A DNA stretch of 64,000 nucleotides from Streptomyces sp. NK08204 (GTDB taxonomy: Bacteria > Actinomycetota > Actinomycetes > Streptomycetales > Streptomycetaceae). This document shows positions 33,736 through 42,635 of the stretch, one piece after another (position 1 is the first letter of the stretch; every line of letters begins with the position of its first letter). Below the pieces are notes generated by a model that did no database searches, had not been told where the DNA came from, and saw nothing but the letters and a program-made list of their open reading frames with translations. The position numbers and the translations under genes were made by a program. The stretch is taken from positions 1 through 64,000 of the forward strand of contig NZ_JAINVF010000019.1 in NCBI RefSeq assembly GCF_020400585.1. The letters are read 5' to 3'.

Positions 33736-35592
33736 TCAGTCGTCTTCGTTGTCGCCGAAGTCGGGGCGGACGTCCCGGGCGGCCATGATCTCGTCGTTGG
33801 AGGTGCCTGCGGCGACCATCGGCCACACCATCGCGTCCTCGTGGACGATGAAGTCGACGACGACCGGGCGGTCGTTGATGGAGTTCGCCTGTTCGATGAC
33901 CTTGTCGAGGTCCTCGGGGGACTCGCAGCGCAGACCCACGCAGCCCATGGCCTCGGACAGCTTCACGAAGTCCGGCACACGGGTGCCCCTGGCGTCCGGG
34001 TTGACGTCGTCGGGACCGGAGTGCAGCACGGTGTTGGAGTAGCGCTGGTTGTAGAAGAGGGTCTGCCACTGGCGGACCATCCCGAGGGCGCCGTTGTTGA
34101 TGATGGCGACCTTGATCGGGATGTTGTTCAGGGCGCAGGTGGTCAGCTCCTGATTGGTCATCTGGAAGCAGCCGTCGCCGTCGATCGCCCAGACCGTCTT
34201 CTCCGGCACGCCGGCCTTGGCGCCCATCGCGGCCGGGACCGCGTAGCCCATGGTTCCGGCGCCGCCGGAGTTCAGCCAGGTGGCGGGCTTGTCGTACTGG
34301 ATGAAGTGCGCGGCCCACATCTGGTGCTGGCCGACGCCCGCGGCGAAGACGGTGCCCTCGGGGGCGAGCCTGCCGACGCGCTCGATGACCTGCTGGGGCG
34401 ACAGGGAGCCGTCCTCGGGCAGGTCGTAACCGAGCGGGTAGGTCTCGCGCCAGCGGTTGAGGTCGCTCCACCAGGCGGTGTAGTCGCCCTTGTGGCCCTC
34501 GCTGTACTCCTTCTGCACGGCCTGGATCAGGTCGGCGATGACCTCGCGGGCGTCACCGACGATCGGCACGTCCGCGGCACGGTTCTTGCCGATCTCGGCC
34601 GGGTCGATGTCGGCGTGGACGATCTTGGCGTAGGGGGCGAAGCTGTCCAGCCTGCCGGTGACGCGGTCGTCGAAGCGGGCACCGAGGGCGACGATCAGGT
34701 CGGCCTTCTGCAGCGCGGTGACGGCGGTGACCGCACCGTGCATGCCCGGCATTCCCACGTGCAGCGGGTGGCTGTCGGGGAACGCGCCGAGCGCCATCAG
34801 GGTGGTGGTGACGGGCGCTCCGGTGAGTTCGGCGAGGACCTTCAGCTCGGCCGTGGCCTGCGCCTTGAGGACACCGCCGCCGACGTAGAGGACGGGCCGG
34901 CGGGCGGAGGTGATCAGCTTGGCGGCCTCGCGGATCTGCTTGGCGTGCGGCTTGGTCACCGGGCGGTAGCCGGGCAGGTCCATGGTGGGCGGCCAGGAGA
35001 AGGTGGTCTTCGCCTGGAGGGCGTCCTTGGCGATGTCGACGAGGACCGGGCCCGGACGGCCGGTGGAGGCGATGTGGAACGCCTGCGCGATGACCCGCGG
35101 GATGTCCTCGGCCTTGGTGACGAGGAAGTTGTGCTTGGTGATCGGCATGGTGATGCCGACGATGTCCGCCTCCTGGAAGGCGTCCGTACCGATCGCCTGG
35201 GACGCCACCTGCCCGGTGATCGCCACGAGCGGCACCGAGTCCATGTGGGCGTCGGCGATCGGCGTGACCAGGTTCGTCGCACCCGGACCGCTCGTCGCCA
35301 TGCAGACACCGACCTTGCCGGTGGCCTGCGCGTAGCCGGTGGCCGCGTGGCCGGCGCCCTGCTCGTGCCGGACCAGGACGTGCCGGACCCGGCTGGAGTC
35401 CATCAGCGGGTCGTACGCCGGAAGGATCGCGCCGCCGGGAATGCCGAATACCGTGTCCGCGCCGACCTCCTCAAGGGAGCGAATGAGGGACTGCGCACCC
35501 GTGACGTGCTCGACGGGGGCGGAGTGCTGTCCTCCGGAACGGGGCCGCGGCTGCGGATGGTGGGCCCCGGTGGCCTGCTCGGTCATCGGCAT
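33736..35592 (-). CDS. ilvB: acetolactate synthase catalytic (large) subunit
   Basis: A 618-residue ThDP enzyme for the first common step of Val/Leu and Ile synthesis. VFGIPGGAILPAYDPLMDS and VRHEQGAGHAATGYAQATGKVGVCMATSGPGATNLVTPIADAH (with the catalytic Glu in HEQGAGH), then GDGCFQMTNQELTT...INNGALGMVRQWQ (the GDG...NN ThDP motif) are all present. Two in-frame starts exist: the ATG at 35592 has its purine-rich site almost touching, whereas the ATG at 35586 has better spacing; both give nearly the same protein. The operon continues with ilvN and ilvC and is preceded by a leader peptide and terminator. Confidence 0.95.
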   Translation of the reverse strand: MPMTEQATGAHHPQPRPRSGGQHSAPVEHVTGAQSLIRSLEEVGADTVFGIPGGAILPAYDPLMDSSRVRHVLVRHEQGAGHAATGYAQATGKVGVCMATSGPGATNLVTPIADAHMDSVPLVAITGQVASQAIGTDAFQEADIVGITMPITKHNFLVTKAEDIPRVIAQAFHIASTGRPGPVLVDIAKDALQAKTTFSWPPTMDLPGYRPVTKPHAKQIREAAKLITSARRPVLYVGGGVLKAQATAELKVLAELTGAPVTTTLMALGAFPDSHPLHVGMPGMHGAVTAVTALQKADLIVALGARFDDRVTGRLDSFAPYAKIVHADIDPAEIGKNRAADVPIVGDAREVIADLIQAVQKEYSEGHKGDYTAWWSDLNRWRETYPLGYDLPEDGSLSPQQVIERVGRLAPEGTVFAAGVGQHQMWAAHFIQYDKPATWLNSGGAGTMGYAVPAAMGAKAGVPEKTVWAIDGDGCFQMTNQELTTCALNNIPIKVAIINNGALGMVRQWQTLFYNQRYSNTVLHSGPDDVNPDARGTRVPDFVKLSEAMGCVGLRCESPEDLDKVIEQANSINDRPVVVDFIVHEDAMVWPMVAAGTSNDEIMAARDVRPDFGDNEDD

Positions 35593-35666
35593 TCTCTTCT
35601 CGATGCTGAGGTTTTATGCGAGGTTTGGGCGGAGTTCGAACGTTGTGCGAAAGGTGCTCGTGCAAC

Positions 35667-35700
35667 AAAAAACCCCTCGTGCCATGAGGCAAGCGAGGGG
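35667..35700 (-). terminator. attenuator terminator of the ilvB operon
   Basis: On the minus strand CCCCTCG pairs with CGAGGGG, with a smaller GCC/GGC pair inside the loop, followed by six T. It lies 54 bases after the leader-peptide stop and 75 before ilvB. A second hairpin, CCGGAGGTCCTCCGG (35729-35743), sits between the leader stop and the terminator and could be the pausing or competing structure. Confidence 0.85.
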
Positions 35701-35754
35701 AGCGCGCCGGTGAGGGTCGCCGGGGATTCCGGAGGTCCTCCGGTGGGTCCCAGC

Positions 35755-35796
35755 TCAGCCGACGCGCTTTCCAAGTACGAGAATTCGGGTGCGCAT
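35755..35796 (-). CDS. ilvB operon leader peptide
   Basis: A 13-codon ORF, MRTRILVLGKRVG, with a good GGGAGGG ribosome site. It contains Ile-Leu-Val-Leu in a row plus a later Val, the three end products of the pathway, as expected for transcription attenuation; leader-peptide attenuation of ilv and leu operons has been described in actinobacteria. Slow reading of these codons when charged tRNAs are scarce would favour read-through of the terminator at 35667-35700. Confidence 0.85.
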   Translation of the reverse strand: MRTRILVLGKRVG

Positions 35797-35829
35797 GGAA
35801 CCGACCCTCCCCCCGGCACGCACCACGTG

Positions 35830-38800
35830 TCAAGTAGGTGGGACGGGCGTCTCATTATGTGAACGAAGGGCACTTCCGCCTCCGATGACAGCGGCTACAC
35901 CCCCTGTGTACACCGCCGCGCGCTTGCCTGCGAGTGCCGGCTCGGCGGCGTGCGGCACGGGGCAGTGCCCGGCCGCCAGCGCCCGGCGCAGCCGGTACTC
36001 GTCCAGCGGTCCCGTGAACGCCATGCCCTGTCCGTGCGTGCAGCCCATCGCGCGCAGCGCGGCCACCTGCTCCGGCAAGTCCACGCCCTCGGCCACGGAC
36101 TGCAGGCCGAGGTCGCCGGCGATGCGGAGCAGCCCGCTGGTGATCTTGTGCAGCCGAGCGGACTCCACCACGCCCTCGACCAGACTCCGGTCGAGTTTCA
36201 GGATGTCCACGGGCAGCCTGCGCAGGGCCGTGATCGCCGCGAAGCCGCTGCCGAAGCCGTCCAGCGCGATGCGCACCCCGAGCCGGCTGAGCGCGGTCAG
36301 ACGCCGCTCCAGGTCGTCCAGGCAGACCCTGGGGTCGGTGTCGGACAGCTCGACGACCAGCGCCCCGGGCGGCAGGCCGTGCCGGGTCAGCAGCGCCTCG
36401 ACGGAGCCGAGCGGCTGCGAGCGGTCCAGCAGCCGCCGGGCGCCCATCCGCACCACCACCGGCACGACGGGGCCGGTCGCGGCCCGCTGCGCGGCCTGTG
36501 CTGCCGCCTCCTGGAGGATCCAGCGCTCCAGTTCGCCGGTCTTGTCGCCGCCCTCGGCCACCCGCAGGAACTCGGCCGGCGTGAAGAGCACGCCCTGGGA
36601 GGAGCGCCAGCGCGCCTGCGCGGAGACCGACACGATCCGGCCGTTCTCCAGGGACACCACCGGCTGGTGCAGCAGCGTGAACTCGCCGTCGTGCAGGGCG
36701 GCACGCAGGCGCGTGGCCAGTTCCGCCTTGCGTACGACGTCCTGCTGCATCTGCGGCCGGTACAGCTCGACGCGGCCCTTTCCGGCCGATTTCGCGCGGT
36801 ACATCGCGAGGTCGGCGTTGCGCAGCAACTCGCCTGCGCCCAGGCCCGGTTCGGCGAAGGCGACGCCGATGGAGGCGTTGACCCGGACGTCGTTGCCGTC
36901 GATCGGGTACGGCTGGGAGAGCGTCACCCTGAGCCGGTCGGCCAGCTCCAGGATGTTCCGCTCCCGGGCGGCACGGTCACGGGTGCCGTCCCCGACAATC
37001 AGGGCCGCGAACTCGTCGCCGCCGAGCCGGGAGGCGGTGTCCCCGTGCCGGACGGCGGCCTGGAGTCTGCGGGCGGCCTGGACGAGCAGTTCGTCCCCGG
37101 CCTGGTGCCCGATCGTGTCGTTGACGGCCTTGAAGCCGTCCAGGTCGATGAAGAGCACGGCGGTGCCGCGCAGGGCGGCCCCCCGGTCTGTGGACCGGCG
37201 GCCGGACAGAGCCTGCTGGACGCGCTGGGTGAACAGCGCACGGTTGGGCAGGTCGGTGAGCGGGTCGTGCTCGGCGTTGTGCTGCAGCTGGGCCTGCAGG
37301 CGTACCCGCTCGGTGACGTCCCGGCTGTTGAAGATGAGGCCGCCGTGGTGCCGGTTGACGGTGGACTCGACGTTGAGCCAGCCGCCGTCGCCGGAGCGGA
37401 ACCGGCACTCGATACGGGTGGTGGGCTCCTCGAGCGGGCTGGCGGCGAGGAAGCGGCGCACCTCGTGCACCACGCAGCCCAGGTCCTCCGGATGGATCAG
37501 ACCGGCGAGTTCGGTGCCCACCAGGTCCTCGGCGGGCCGGCCGTAGACCCCGGCGGCGGCCGGGGAGACGTACCTGAGGACGCCATTGGGCGCGGCGATC
37601 ATGATGACGTCGCTGGAGCCCTGCACCAGGGAGCGGAAGTGGTTCTCCTTCTGCGCCAGTTCCTGGGTGAGGGTGATGTTGTCCAGCAGCATGATGCCCT
37701 GGCGCATGACGAGCGCGAGCACGACGGCCCCGGCGGTGATCAGCACCACGTGGTCGGGCCTGCGGCCGTTGAGGACGCTGTACAGGATGCCCAGCGTGCA
37801 CACGGCGGCGGCCAGGTACGGGGTGAGCGCGGCCAGGGAGCCGGTGATCGGACGGCCGGCCGGGTACCGGCTGGGGTCGGCGGCCGCGGCGGGCACCGGC
37901 ACATGGTGGTGACCGGTGCCCCGCTGTCCGGGCACGTGCTCGTGGACGACGCGCGTGTGTCCGTCCGGTAGGTGCGCCTCCTGCGCGCCCTGGGGCCGGG
38001 GCGCGGCCCAGGGTGCGTAGGCGAGCAGCAGCGAACCGGCGAACCAGCCCGCGTCCAGCAGCTGTCCGGAGTGGTAGTTGCTGTGCAGCAGTGGGGAGGT
38101 GAACAGGGCGTCGCACATCACCGTGAGCGCGAGCGCGCCGATCGCGGTGTTCACCGCCGTGCGGTTGCCCGGGGCGCGGCGGAAGTGCAGCGCGAGCACC
38201 ATGCTGACGAGCGCGATGTCGAGCAGTGGGTAGGCCAGCGACAGCGCGGTGTGCGCGACGCTCGGCCCGTCGAACCGGGCGGCCTGGGCGAGCGCGAGGC
38301 TCCAGGACAGGGTGAGCAGCGAGCCGCCGATCAGCCAGGCGTCCAGGGCCAGGCAGATCCAGCCGGCCTTGGTCACGGGCCGTTTGGCGAGGACCAGCAG
38401 GCCCACGATGGCGGGCGGCGCGAAGCACAGGAAGAACAGGTCGGCGTAGCTCGGGCTGGGCACGGGGCGGTCCAGGACGACCTCGTACCACCCCCACACG
38501 GCGTTGCCCAGGGACGCCATCGCGGAGGACAGGGCGAACAGCAGCCAGGCCGGCCGGAAGCGGACGCGTGCGTCACGCGCGTAGAGGAAGCACGAGACGG
38601 CGGCGGTGCCGGCCGCGGCGCTCAGCCCGAAGTCACCCATGACCTGGGCGACTTCGTCCGCCCCCCAGTCGAACGCGGCACCGACGGCGTAGGACGCGCA
38701 GACCAGGGCGAGGGCGAGTTGCCGGCCCAGGCGCGGACCCTCGCCGCCGGCCGGCGGGCGGGGCGGCAGGAACCCGGGCGGGTGCGGTGCGTGCCGGCGT

Positions 38801-39021
38801 CCGTCGCGGGCGGTCGTCAGCGAGGGTGGCGCGCTCACCGGGGCCTCCCGCTCCGCGTTCCCGGGTCCCGCGGGTCCCGGTGCGCTGCCTGCGCATGCCT
38901 CCTGCGGCCGGTGTGCCTGCGCTGGTGCTGGCTGTGATGGCTGGTGTGGTGGCCGCGTCTGCGCGCCGCCGCGCCGCAGGGTCGCCGTCGGCGGCTCCGC
39001 CGCGTCGGATCGTTCGTCCAT
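35830..39021 (-). CDS. membrane GGDEF-EAL protein with PAS domain; intact GGDEF, degenerate EAL
   Basis: A 1063-residue c-di-GMP signalling protein. Residues 1-100 are Pro-rich and cytoplasmic; about 8-10 helices span 100-450; a PAS domain lies at about 459-575; GGDEF at 667-671 (RLGGDEFAAL) is intact, with an upstream RHGD that fits the RxxD inhibitory site. In the EAL-like domain (about 765-1015) the EAL triad is replaced (SVSAQARW), and the DDFGTGY loop reads LDGFGSGF, so phosphodiesterase activity is doubtful. LKLDRSLV and VAEGVD remain. By position next to ilvB it should be the orthologue of SCO5511, which I recall being called CdgD. I start at the ATG at 39021; an ATG at 39138 is in frame, but the intervening codons lack the usual third-position bias. 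Its stop codon overlaps the ilvB upstream promoter region. Confidence 0.88.
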   Translation of the reverse strand: MDERSDAAEPPTATLRRGGAQTRPPHQPSQPAPAQAHRPQEACAGSAPGPAGPGNAEREAPVSAPPSLTTARDGRRHAPHPPGFLPPRPPAGGEGPRLGRQLALALVCASYAVGAAFDWGADEVAQVMGDFGLSAAAGTAAVSCFLYARDARVRFRPAWLLFALSSAMASLGNAVWGWYEVVLDRPVPSPSYADLFFLCFAPPAIVGLLVLAKRPVTKAGWICLALDAWLIGGSLLTLSWSLALAQAARFDGPSVAHTALSLAYPLLDIALVSMVLALHFRRAPGNRTAVNTAIGALALTVMCDALFTSPLLHSNYHSGQLLDAGWFAGSLLLAYAPWAAPRPQGAQEAHLPDGHTRVVHEHVPGQRGTGHHHVPVPAAAADPSRYPAGRPITGSLAALTPYLAAAVCTLGILYSVLNGRRPDHVVLITAGAVVLALVMRQGIMLLDNITLTQELAQKENHFRSLVQGSSDVIMIAAPNGVLRYVSPAAAGVYGRPAEDLVGTELAGLIHPEDLGCVVHEVRRFLAASPLEEPTTRIECRFRSGDGGWLNVESTVNRHHGGLIFNSRDVTERVRLQAQLQHNAEHDPLTDLPNRALFTQRVQQALSGRRSTDRGAALRGTAVLFIDLDGFKAVNDTIGHQAGDELLVQAARRLQAAVRHGDTASRLGGDEFAALIVGDGTRDRAARERNILELADRLRVTLSQPYPIDGNDVRVNASIGVAFAEPGLGAGELLRNADLAMYRAKSAGKGRVELYRPQMQQDVVRKAELATRLRAALHDGEFTLLHQPVVSLENGRIVSVSAQARWRSSQGVLFTPAEFLRVAEGGDKTGELERWILQEAAAQAAQRAATGPVVPVVVRMGARRLLDRSQPLGSVEALLTRHGLPPGALVVELSDTDPRVCLDDLERRLTALSRLGVRIALDGFGSGFAAITALRRLPVDILKLDRSLVEGVVESARLHKITSGLLRIAGDLGLQSVAEGVDLPEQVAALRAMGCTHGQGMAFTGPLDEYRLRRALAAGHCPVPHAAEPALAGKRAAVYTGGVAAVIGGGSALRSHNETPVPPT

Positions 39022-39145
39022 AGGCCGTGCATCGCCCGTCGCCCCCCTCACGAAGCTGAAATGTCCATCCCCGGCGCCGAAAGGTTCGCGGCGCAGCCCC
39101 TGTCGGGACGATACACCAGTATCGTCACTCAGGGACATAGGTTCT

Positions 39146-39158
39146 CTACGCTGCGTGA
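39146..39158 (-). promoter_or_regulatory. BldD-like box upstream of the GGDEF-EAL gene
   Basis: TCACGCAGCGTAG on the minus strand fits the BldD consensus TNACNC(A/T)GNGTNA at all fixed positions except the last. It lies about 125 bases before the chosen start. BldD is the c-di-GMP-responsive master repressor of development and is known to bind genes for c-di-GMP enzymes. Confidence 0.5.
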
Positions 39159-39221
39159 CCGACCAGGAGAGACGCGGACATACCCCGCATCCGGAGGGAT
39201 GCGGAGGGTGCCGGAAGCGGA

Positions 39222-40163
39222 TTACGCCCGGGTAGTGAGGATCACGTTCCGCAGGGGCTCTTGGTTCACGAACCGGGTCAACTGGTCCGCGAGCAGCCGC
39301 TTCGCCCGGGGCATGAAGGCCGAGGTGGGCCCGCCCACATGCGGGGTGATGAGCACGCCCGGCGCGTGCCACAGGGGGTGTCCCGGCGGGAGCGGCTCGG
39401 GGTCGGTCACGTCCAGGGCCGCGCGGAGCCGGCCGCTCTGCAGCTCCGTGAGCAGCGCCTCGGTGTCCACGACGGGGCCCCGGGCGACGTTGACCAGCAG
39501 CGCTCCGTCCTTCATCCGTGCGAGGAAGGCGGCGTCGACCAGGCCCTGGGTCTGTTCGGTCAAGGGCGTGGAGAGGATCACGACGTCGGCGCTCGGAAGC
39601 AGAGCGGGCAATTCGGTGAGCGGGTGCACGGGACCGCGCGCTGTGGCGCGCCCCGAGCGCGCGACGCGCGCCACCCGCGCAAGCTCGAAAGGCGTGAGCC
39701 GGTCTTCGATGGCGGCGCCGATGGAGCCGTAGCCGACGATGAGGACGCTCTTGTCCGCGAGCGCCGGCCGGAACCCGCCGAGCCACTCCCCCCGGTCCTG
39801 GGCGCGCACGAAGTCCGGAACGCCGCGCAGGGACGCGAGGACCAGGGTCAGCGTCAGCTCGGCGGTGCTCGCCTCGTGCACCCCGCGTGCGTTGCACAGC
39901 CGTACCCCGGCGCCCAGGAACTTCAGACCGGGTTCCACGTGGTCGATGCCGGCCGACAGGGTCTGTACGACCTGGACGGACCGCATCCCGGGCAGCGGAC
40001 GCACGCCCAGACCGACGGGCTTCATGTAGGGCACGACGTAGAAGGCGCAGTCGCCCGGGTCGCCGGGGAACTCCTCGGCCCCGTCCCAGAACAGGTAGCG
40101 GGGCCCTTGCGGAAGCCCCTCGATCTCCTCGGACGGTATCGGCAGCCACACGTCAGCAGTCAT
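39222..40163 (-). CDS. D-isomer-specific 2-hydroxyacid dehydrogenase family protein
   Basis: A 313-residue NAD(P)-dependent dehydrogenase. VQTLSAGIDHVEPGL, KSVLIVGYGSIGAAIEDRL (Rossmann GxGxxG), DVVILSTPLTEQTQGLVD, LLVNVARGPVVDTEAL (Arg) and VLITPHVGGPTSAFMPRA (catalytic His) are visible. It is short, like glyoxylate/hydroxypyruvate-type members; the physiological substrate is unknown. It is divergent from the aldo/keto reductase, with 75 bases between them. Confidence 0.9.
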   Translation of the reverse strand: MTADVWLPIPSEEIEGLPQGPRYLFWDGAEEFPGDPGDCAFYVVPYMKPVGLGVRPLPGMRSVQVVQTLSAGIDHVEPGLKFLGAGVRLCNARGVHEASTAELTLTLVLASLRGVPDFVRAQDRGEWLGGFRPALADKSVLIVGYGSIGAAIEDRLTPFELARVARVARSGRATARGPVHPLTELPALLPSADVVILSTPLTEQTQGLVDAAFLARMKDGALLVNVARGPVVDTEALLTELQSGRLRAALDVTDPEPLPPGHPLWHAPGVLITPHVGGPTSAFMPRAKRLLADQLTRFVNQEPLRNVILTTRA

Positions 40164-40238
40164 GACGGGAGGCTATGTCAAGGCGGCGGACGGACAGAGG
40201 TTAGGTTGGTGACCAGGGAGAGGGAGGTTCACGAGCAC

Positions 40239-41237
40239 GTGGAGCGCAGGACGATCGGCGCGGGGGGACTCGCGGTGGGGGCCGTCGGACTCGGGTGCAT
40301 GCCGATGAGCTGGGCGTACAGCGGATCTCGGCAGCGGGGCGAGGAGTCGCTGCGCGCCGTGCACCGGGCGCTGGATCTCGGCTCCACCCTTCTCGACACC
40401 GCCGACATGTACGGCCCGTTCACCAACGAGCTGCTGCTGGGCCGGGTGCTCAAGGAGCGGCGTGCGGAGGCGTTCGTGTCCACGAAGGCGGGGCTGCTGG
40501 TGGGCGAGCAGCACATCGTGGCCAACGGCCGCCCCGGGTACGTGCGGCGGGCCTGCGACGCCTCGCTGCGGCGTCTGCAGACCGACGTCATCGACCTCTA
40601 CCAGTTGCACCGCGCCGACCCGGAGGTGCCCGTCGAGGAGACGTGGGGTGCGATGGCGGACCTGGTGCGGGCCGGGAAGGTCCGGGCGCTGGGCCTGTGC
40701 GCGATGGGCGCTCAGGGCGGGCGCCGTCCGGACTCGCGGCCGTACGACAGCACGCTGGCCCAGCTGCGGCGCGTGCAGCAGGTCTTCCCGGTGAGCGCGG
40801 TGCAGGCCGAGTTGTCGGTGTGGTCGCCGGAGGCGCTTCATGCGCTGCTGCCGTGGTGCGCGGCGCGGGGCGTGGGCTTCCTCGCGGCGATGCCGCTGGG
40901 CAGCGGCTTCCTGACCGGCACCCTCACCCCCGGCGAGGGTTTCGAGCCGGACGACGTACGCGCCCGCCATCCCCGTTTCACCGCCGAGATGATGGCCGCC
41001 AACCAGCCGATCGTGGCGGGCCTGCGCCGCATCGCCCGCCGCCATGGCGAACACGTCACCCCGGCCCAGGTGGCACTGGCGTGGGTGCTGGCCCAGGGCC
41101 GTGACGTGATCGCGCTGCCCGGCACCAAGCACGCGCACTGGGCCGAGGAGAACGCGGCGGCGGCCGGCCTGCGGCTGACCGTGGAAGATCTGACGGAGGT
41201 GGCCCGGCTGCCGTCGGCACAGGGGTCCTGGGACTGA
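40239..41237 (+). CDS. aldo/keto reductase
   Basis: A 332-residue NADPH-dependent TIM-barrel reductase. The catalytic tetrad is seen as Asp and Tyr in LLDTADMYGPFTNE, Lys in FVSTKAGLL and His in LYQLHRADPEVP. The C-terminal cofactor region is VIALPGTKHAHWAEEN. The GTG at 40239 gives the standard start (ERRTIGAGGLAVGAVGLGCM) with GGGAGG 12 bases upstream; another GTG at 40209 is in frame. Likely function is oxidation or reduction of small aldehydes or ketones. Confidence 0.88.
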   Translation: MERRTIGAGGLAVGAVGLGCMPMSWAYSGSRQRGEESLRAVHRALDLGSTLLDTADMYGPFTNELLLGRVLKERRAEAFVSTKAGLLVGEQHIVANGRPGYVRRACDASLRRLQTDVIDLYQLHRADPEVPVEETWGAMADLVRAGKVRALGLCAMGAQGGRRPDSRPYDSTLAQLRRVQQVFPVSAVQAELSVWSPEALHALLPWCAARGVGFLAAMPLGSGFLTGTLTPGEGFEPDDVRARHPRFTAEMMAANQPIVAGLRRIARRHGEHVTPAQVALAWVLAQGRDVIALPGTKHAHWAEENAAAAGLRLTVEDLTEVARLPSAQGSWD

Positions 41238-41335
41238 GCGCTCCCGCTGCCGGTCCGGGCGGACGGGGAACCTGCGCGGACCGGGTGGAGTATGAGTCAC
41301 TGGGAACAGCCGCCGGACCCCCGCCCGAAGGGACG

Positions 41336-42511
41336 ATGATCGTGCGACGTCGAGCTGTGACGGCCGTGTGGGCCGTGGCCGCGGTACTGCTGGCGGGCGG
41401 CTGCTCCGCCGACGGCGGAGGCCCCCCGGGCTTCGGGAGCACGCCTCCGGCCGGTACGGCCGGTACGGCACCGGGCGCCTCGGCGTCGGCGCGGTCGAGG
41501 GAGCCGGTCCCGCCGGCCAAGGGCTCGGTGAAAGTGCTGCGCACGGTGACCGAAGGCCTGAAGACCCCGTGGGGGCTGGCCGCGCTGCCGGGCGGCGGGC
41601 TGCTGGTCTCCTCCCGGGACGAGGGCACGATCACCCGGATCGACGAGAAGACGGGCCACAGGACCGAATCGGGCACGGTCTCCGGGGTCTCCCCGGCCGG
41701 CGAGGGCGGACTGCTGGGCATCGCCCTGTCCCCCGACTACGCCTCGGACCACATGATCTACGCCTGCTTCACGTCGGCCTCGGACAACCGTGTCGTCCGC
41801 ATGCTGTACGACGAGCGCAAGCCCGCCGGTGAGCAACTGGGCGCCCCGGACACGGTGTTCAAGGGCATCCCGAAGGGATTCATCCACAACGGCGGCCGGA
41901 TCGCGTTCGGCCCCGACAAGATGCTCTACGTGGGCACCGGCGAGGCCGGCCGGCGGGACCTCGCGCAGGACAAGAAGTCGCTGGGCGGGAAGATCCTGCG
42001 GCTGACCCCGGACGGCGAACCCGCCCCGGGCAACCCCTTCCCGGGCTCGCCCGTGTACTCCTACGGCCACCGCAACGTCCAGGGCCTCGCCTGGGACGAC
42101 CGGCAGCGGCTGTTCGCCTCGGAGTTCGGCCAGGACACCTGGGACGAGCTGAACGCGATCAAGCCGGGCGGCAACTACGGCTGGCCGGACGCCGAGGGCA
42201 GGTCCTCCGACCCGCGCTTTCAGAACCCTCTCGCCCAGTGGCACACCGACGACGCCTCCCCCAGCGGGATCGCCTATGTCGACGGCGTGATCTGGATGGC
42301 CGCCCTGAAGGGCGAGCGCCTGTGGCGCATCCCCCTGAAGGGCGCCGGGCAGGCCGCCGCTCCGCAGGCCTTCCTGACGGGCACCTACGGCCGCCTGCGC
42401 ACGGTGCTCCCCGCGGGCGGCCACAAGGTATGGCTCCTCACGAGCAACACGGACGGCCGGGGCCGGCCGAAGAAGGGCGACGACCGCCTCCTGGAGGCGG
42501 AGGTGAGGTGA
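41336..42511 (+). CDS. PQQ-type sugar (glucose/sorbosone) dehydrogenase lipoprotein
   Basis: A 391-residue beta-propeller of the GSDH family. Residues 1-21 are a lipoprotein signal (AVLLAGGC, Cys at about 21), then a Gly/Pro/Ala linker and the propeller: KTPWGLAALPGGGLLVSSRD, AGEGGLLGIALSPDYASDHMIYACFT, FIHNGGRIAFGPDKMLYVGTGEAG, YSYGHRNVQGLAWD and GGNYGWPD. These match soluble-type aldose dehydrogenases that use PQQ and Ca. Anchored outside the membrane, it would oxidise sugars. The ATG at 41336 has AAGGGA upstream. Confidence 0.88.
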   Translation: MIVRRRAVTAVWAVAAVLLAGGCSADGGGPPGFGSTPPAGTAGTAPGASASARSREPVPPAKGSVKVLRTVTEGLKTPWGLAALPGGGLLVSSRDEGTITRIDEKTGHRTESGTVSGVSPAGEGGLLGIALSPDYASDHMIYACFTSASDNRVVRMLYDERKPAGEQLGAPDTVFKGIPKGFIHNGGRIAFGPDKMLYVGTGEAGRRDLAQDKKSLGGKILRLTPDGEPAPGNPFPGSPVYSYGHRNVQGLAWDDRQRLFASEFGQDTWDELNAIKPGGNYGWPDAEGRSSDPRFQNPLAQWHTDDASPSGIAYVDGVIWMAALKGERLWRIPLKGAGQAAAPQAFLTGTYGRLRTVLPAGGHKVWLLTSNTDGRGRPKKGDDRLLEAEVR

Positions 42512-42635
42512 GCGGCCTCCTCGGCCGGCCGGCTTGAGCAGCCCGCGCCGCAGCAGCCTGCGCCGGCCCTCCGGGAGTGCGTGGCGCTGCGCTGTGCGCG
42601 CCCTCGGTGAACTCGGCCTGCTCCCTCGTGCGCCG

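Noticed and set aside
39022..39138. Earlier ATG at 39138 for the GGDEF-EAL protein
   Set aside because: The 39 extra codons lack the strong third-position G/C bias of the rest.
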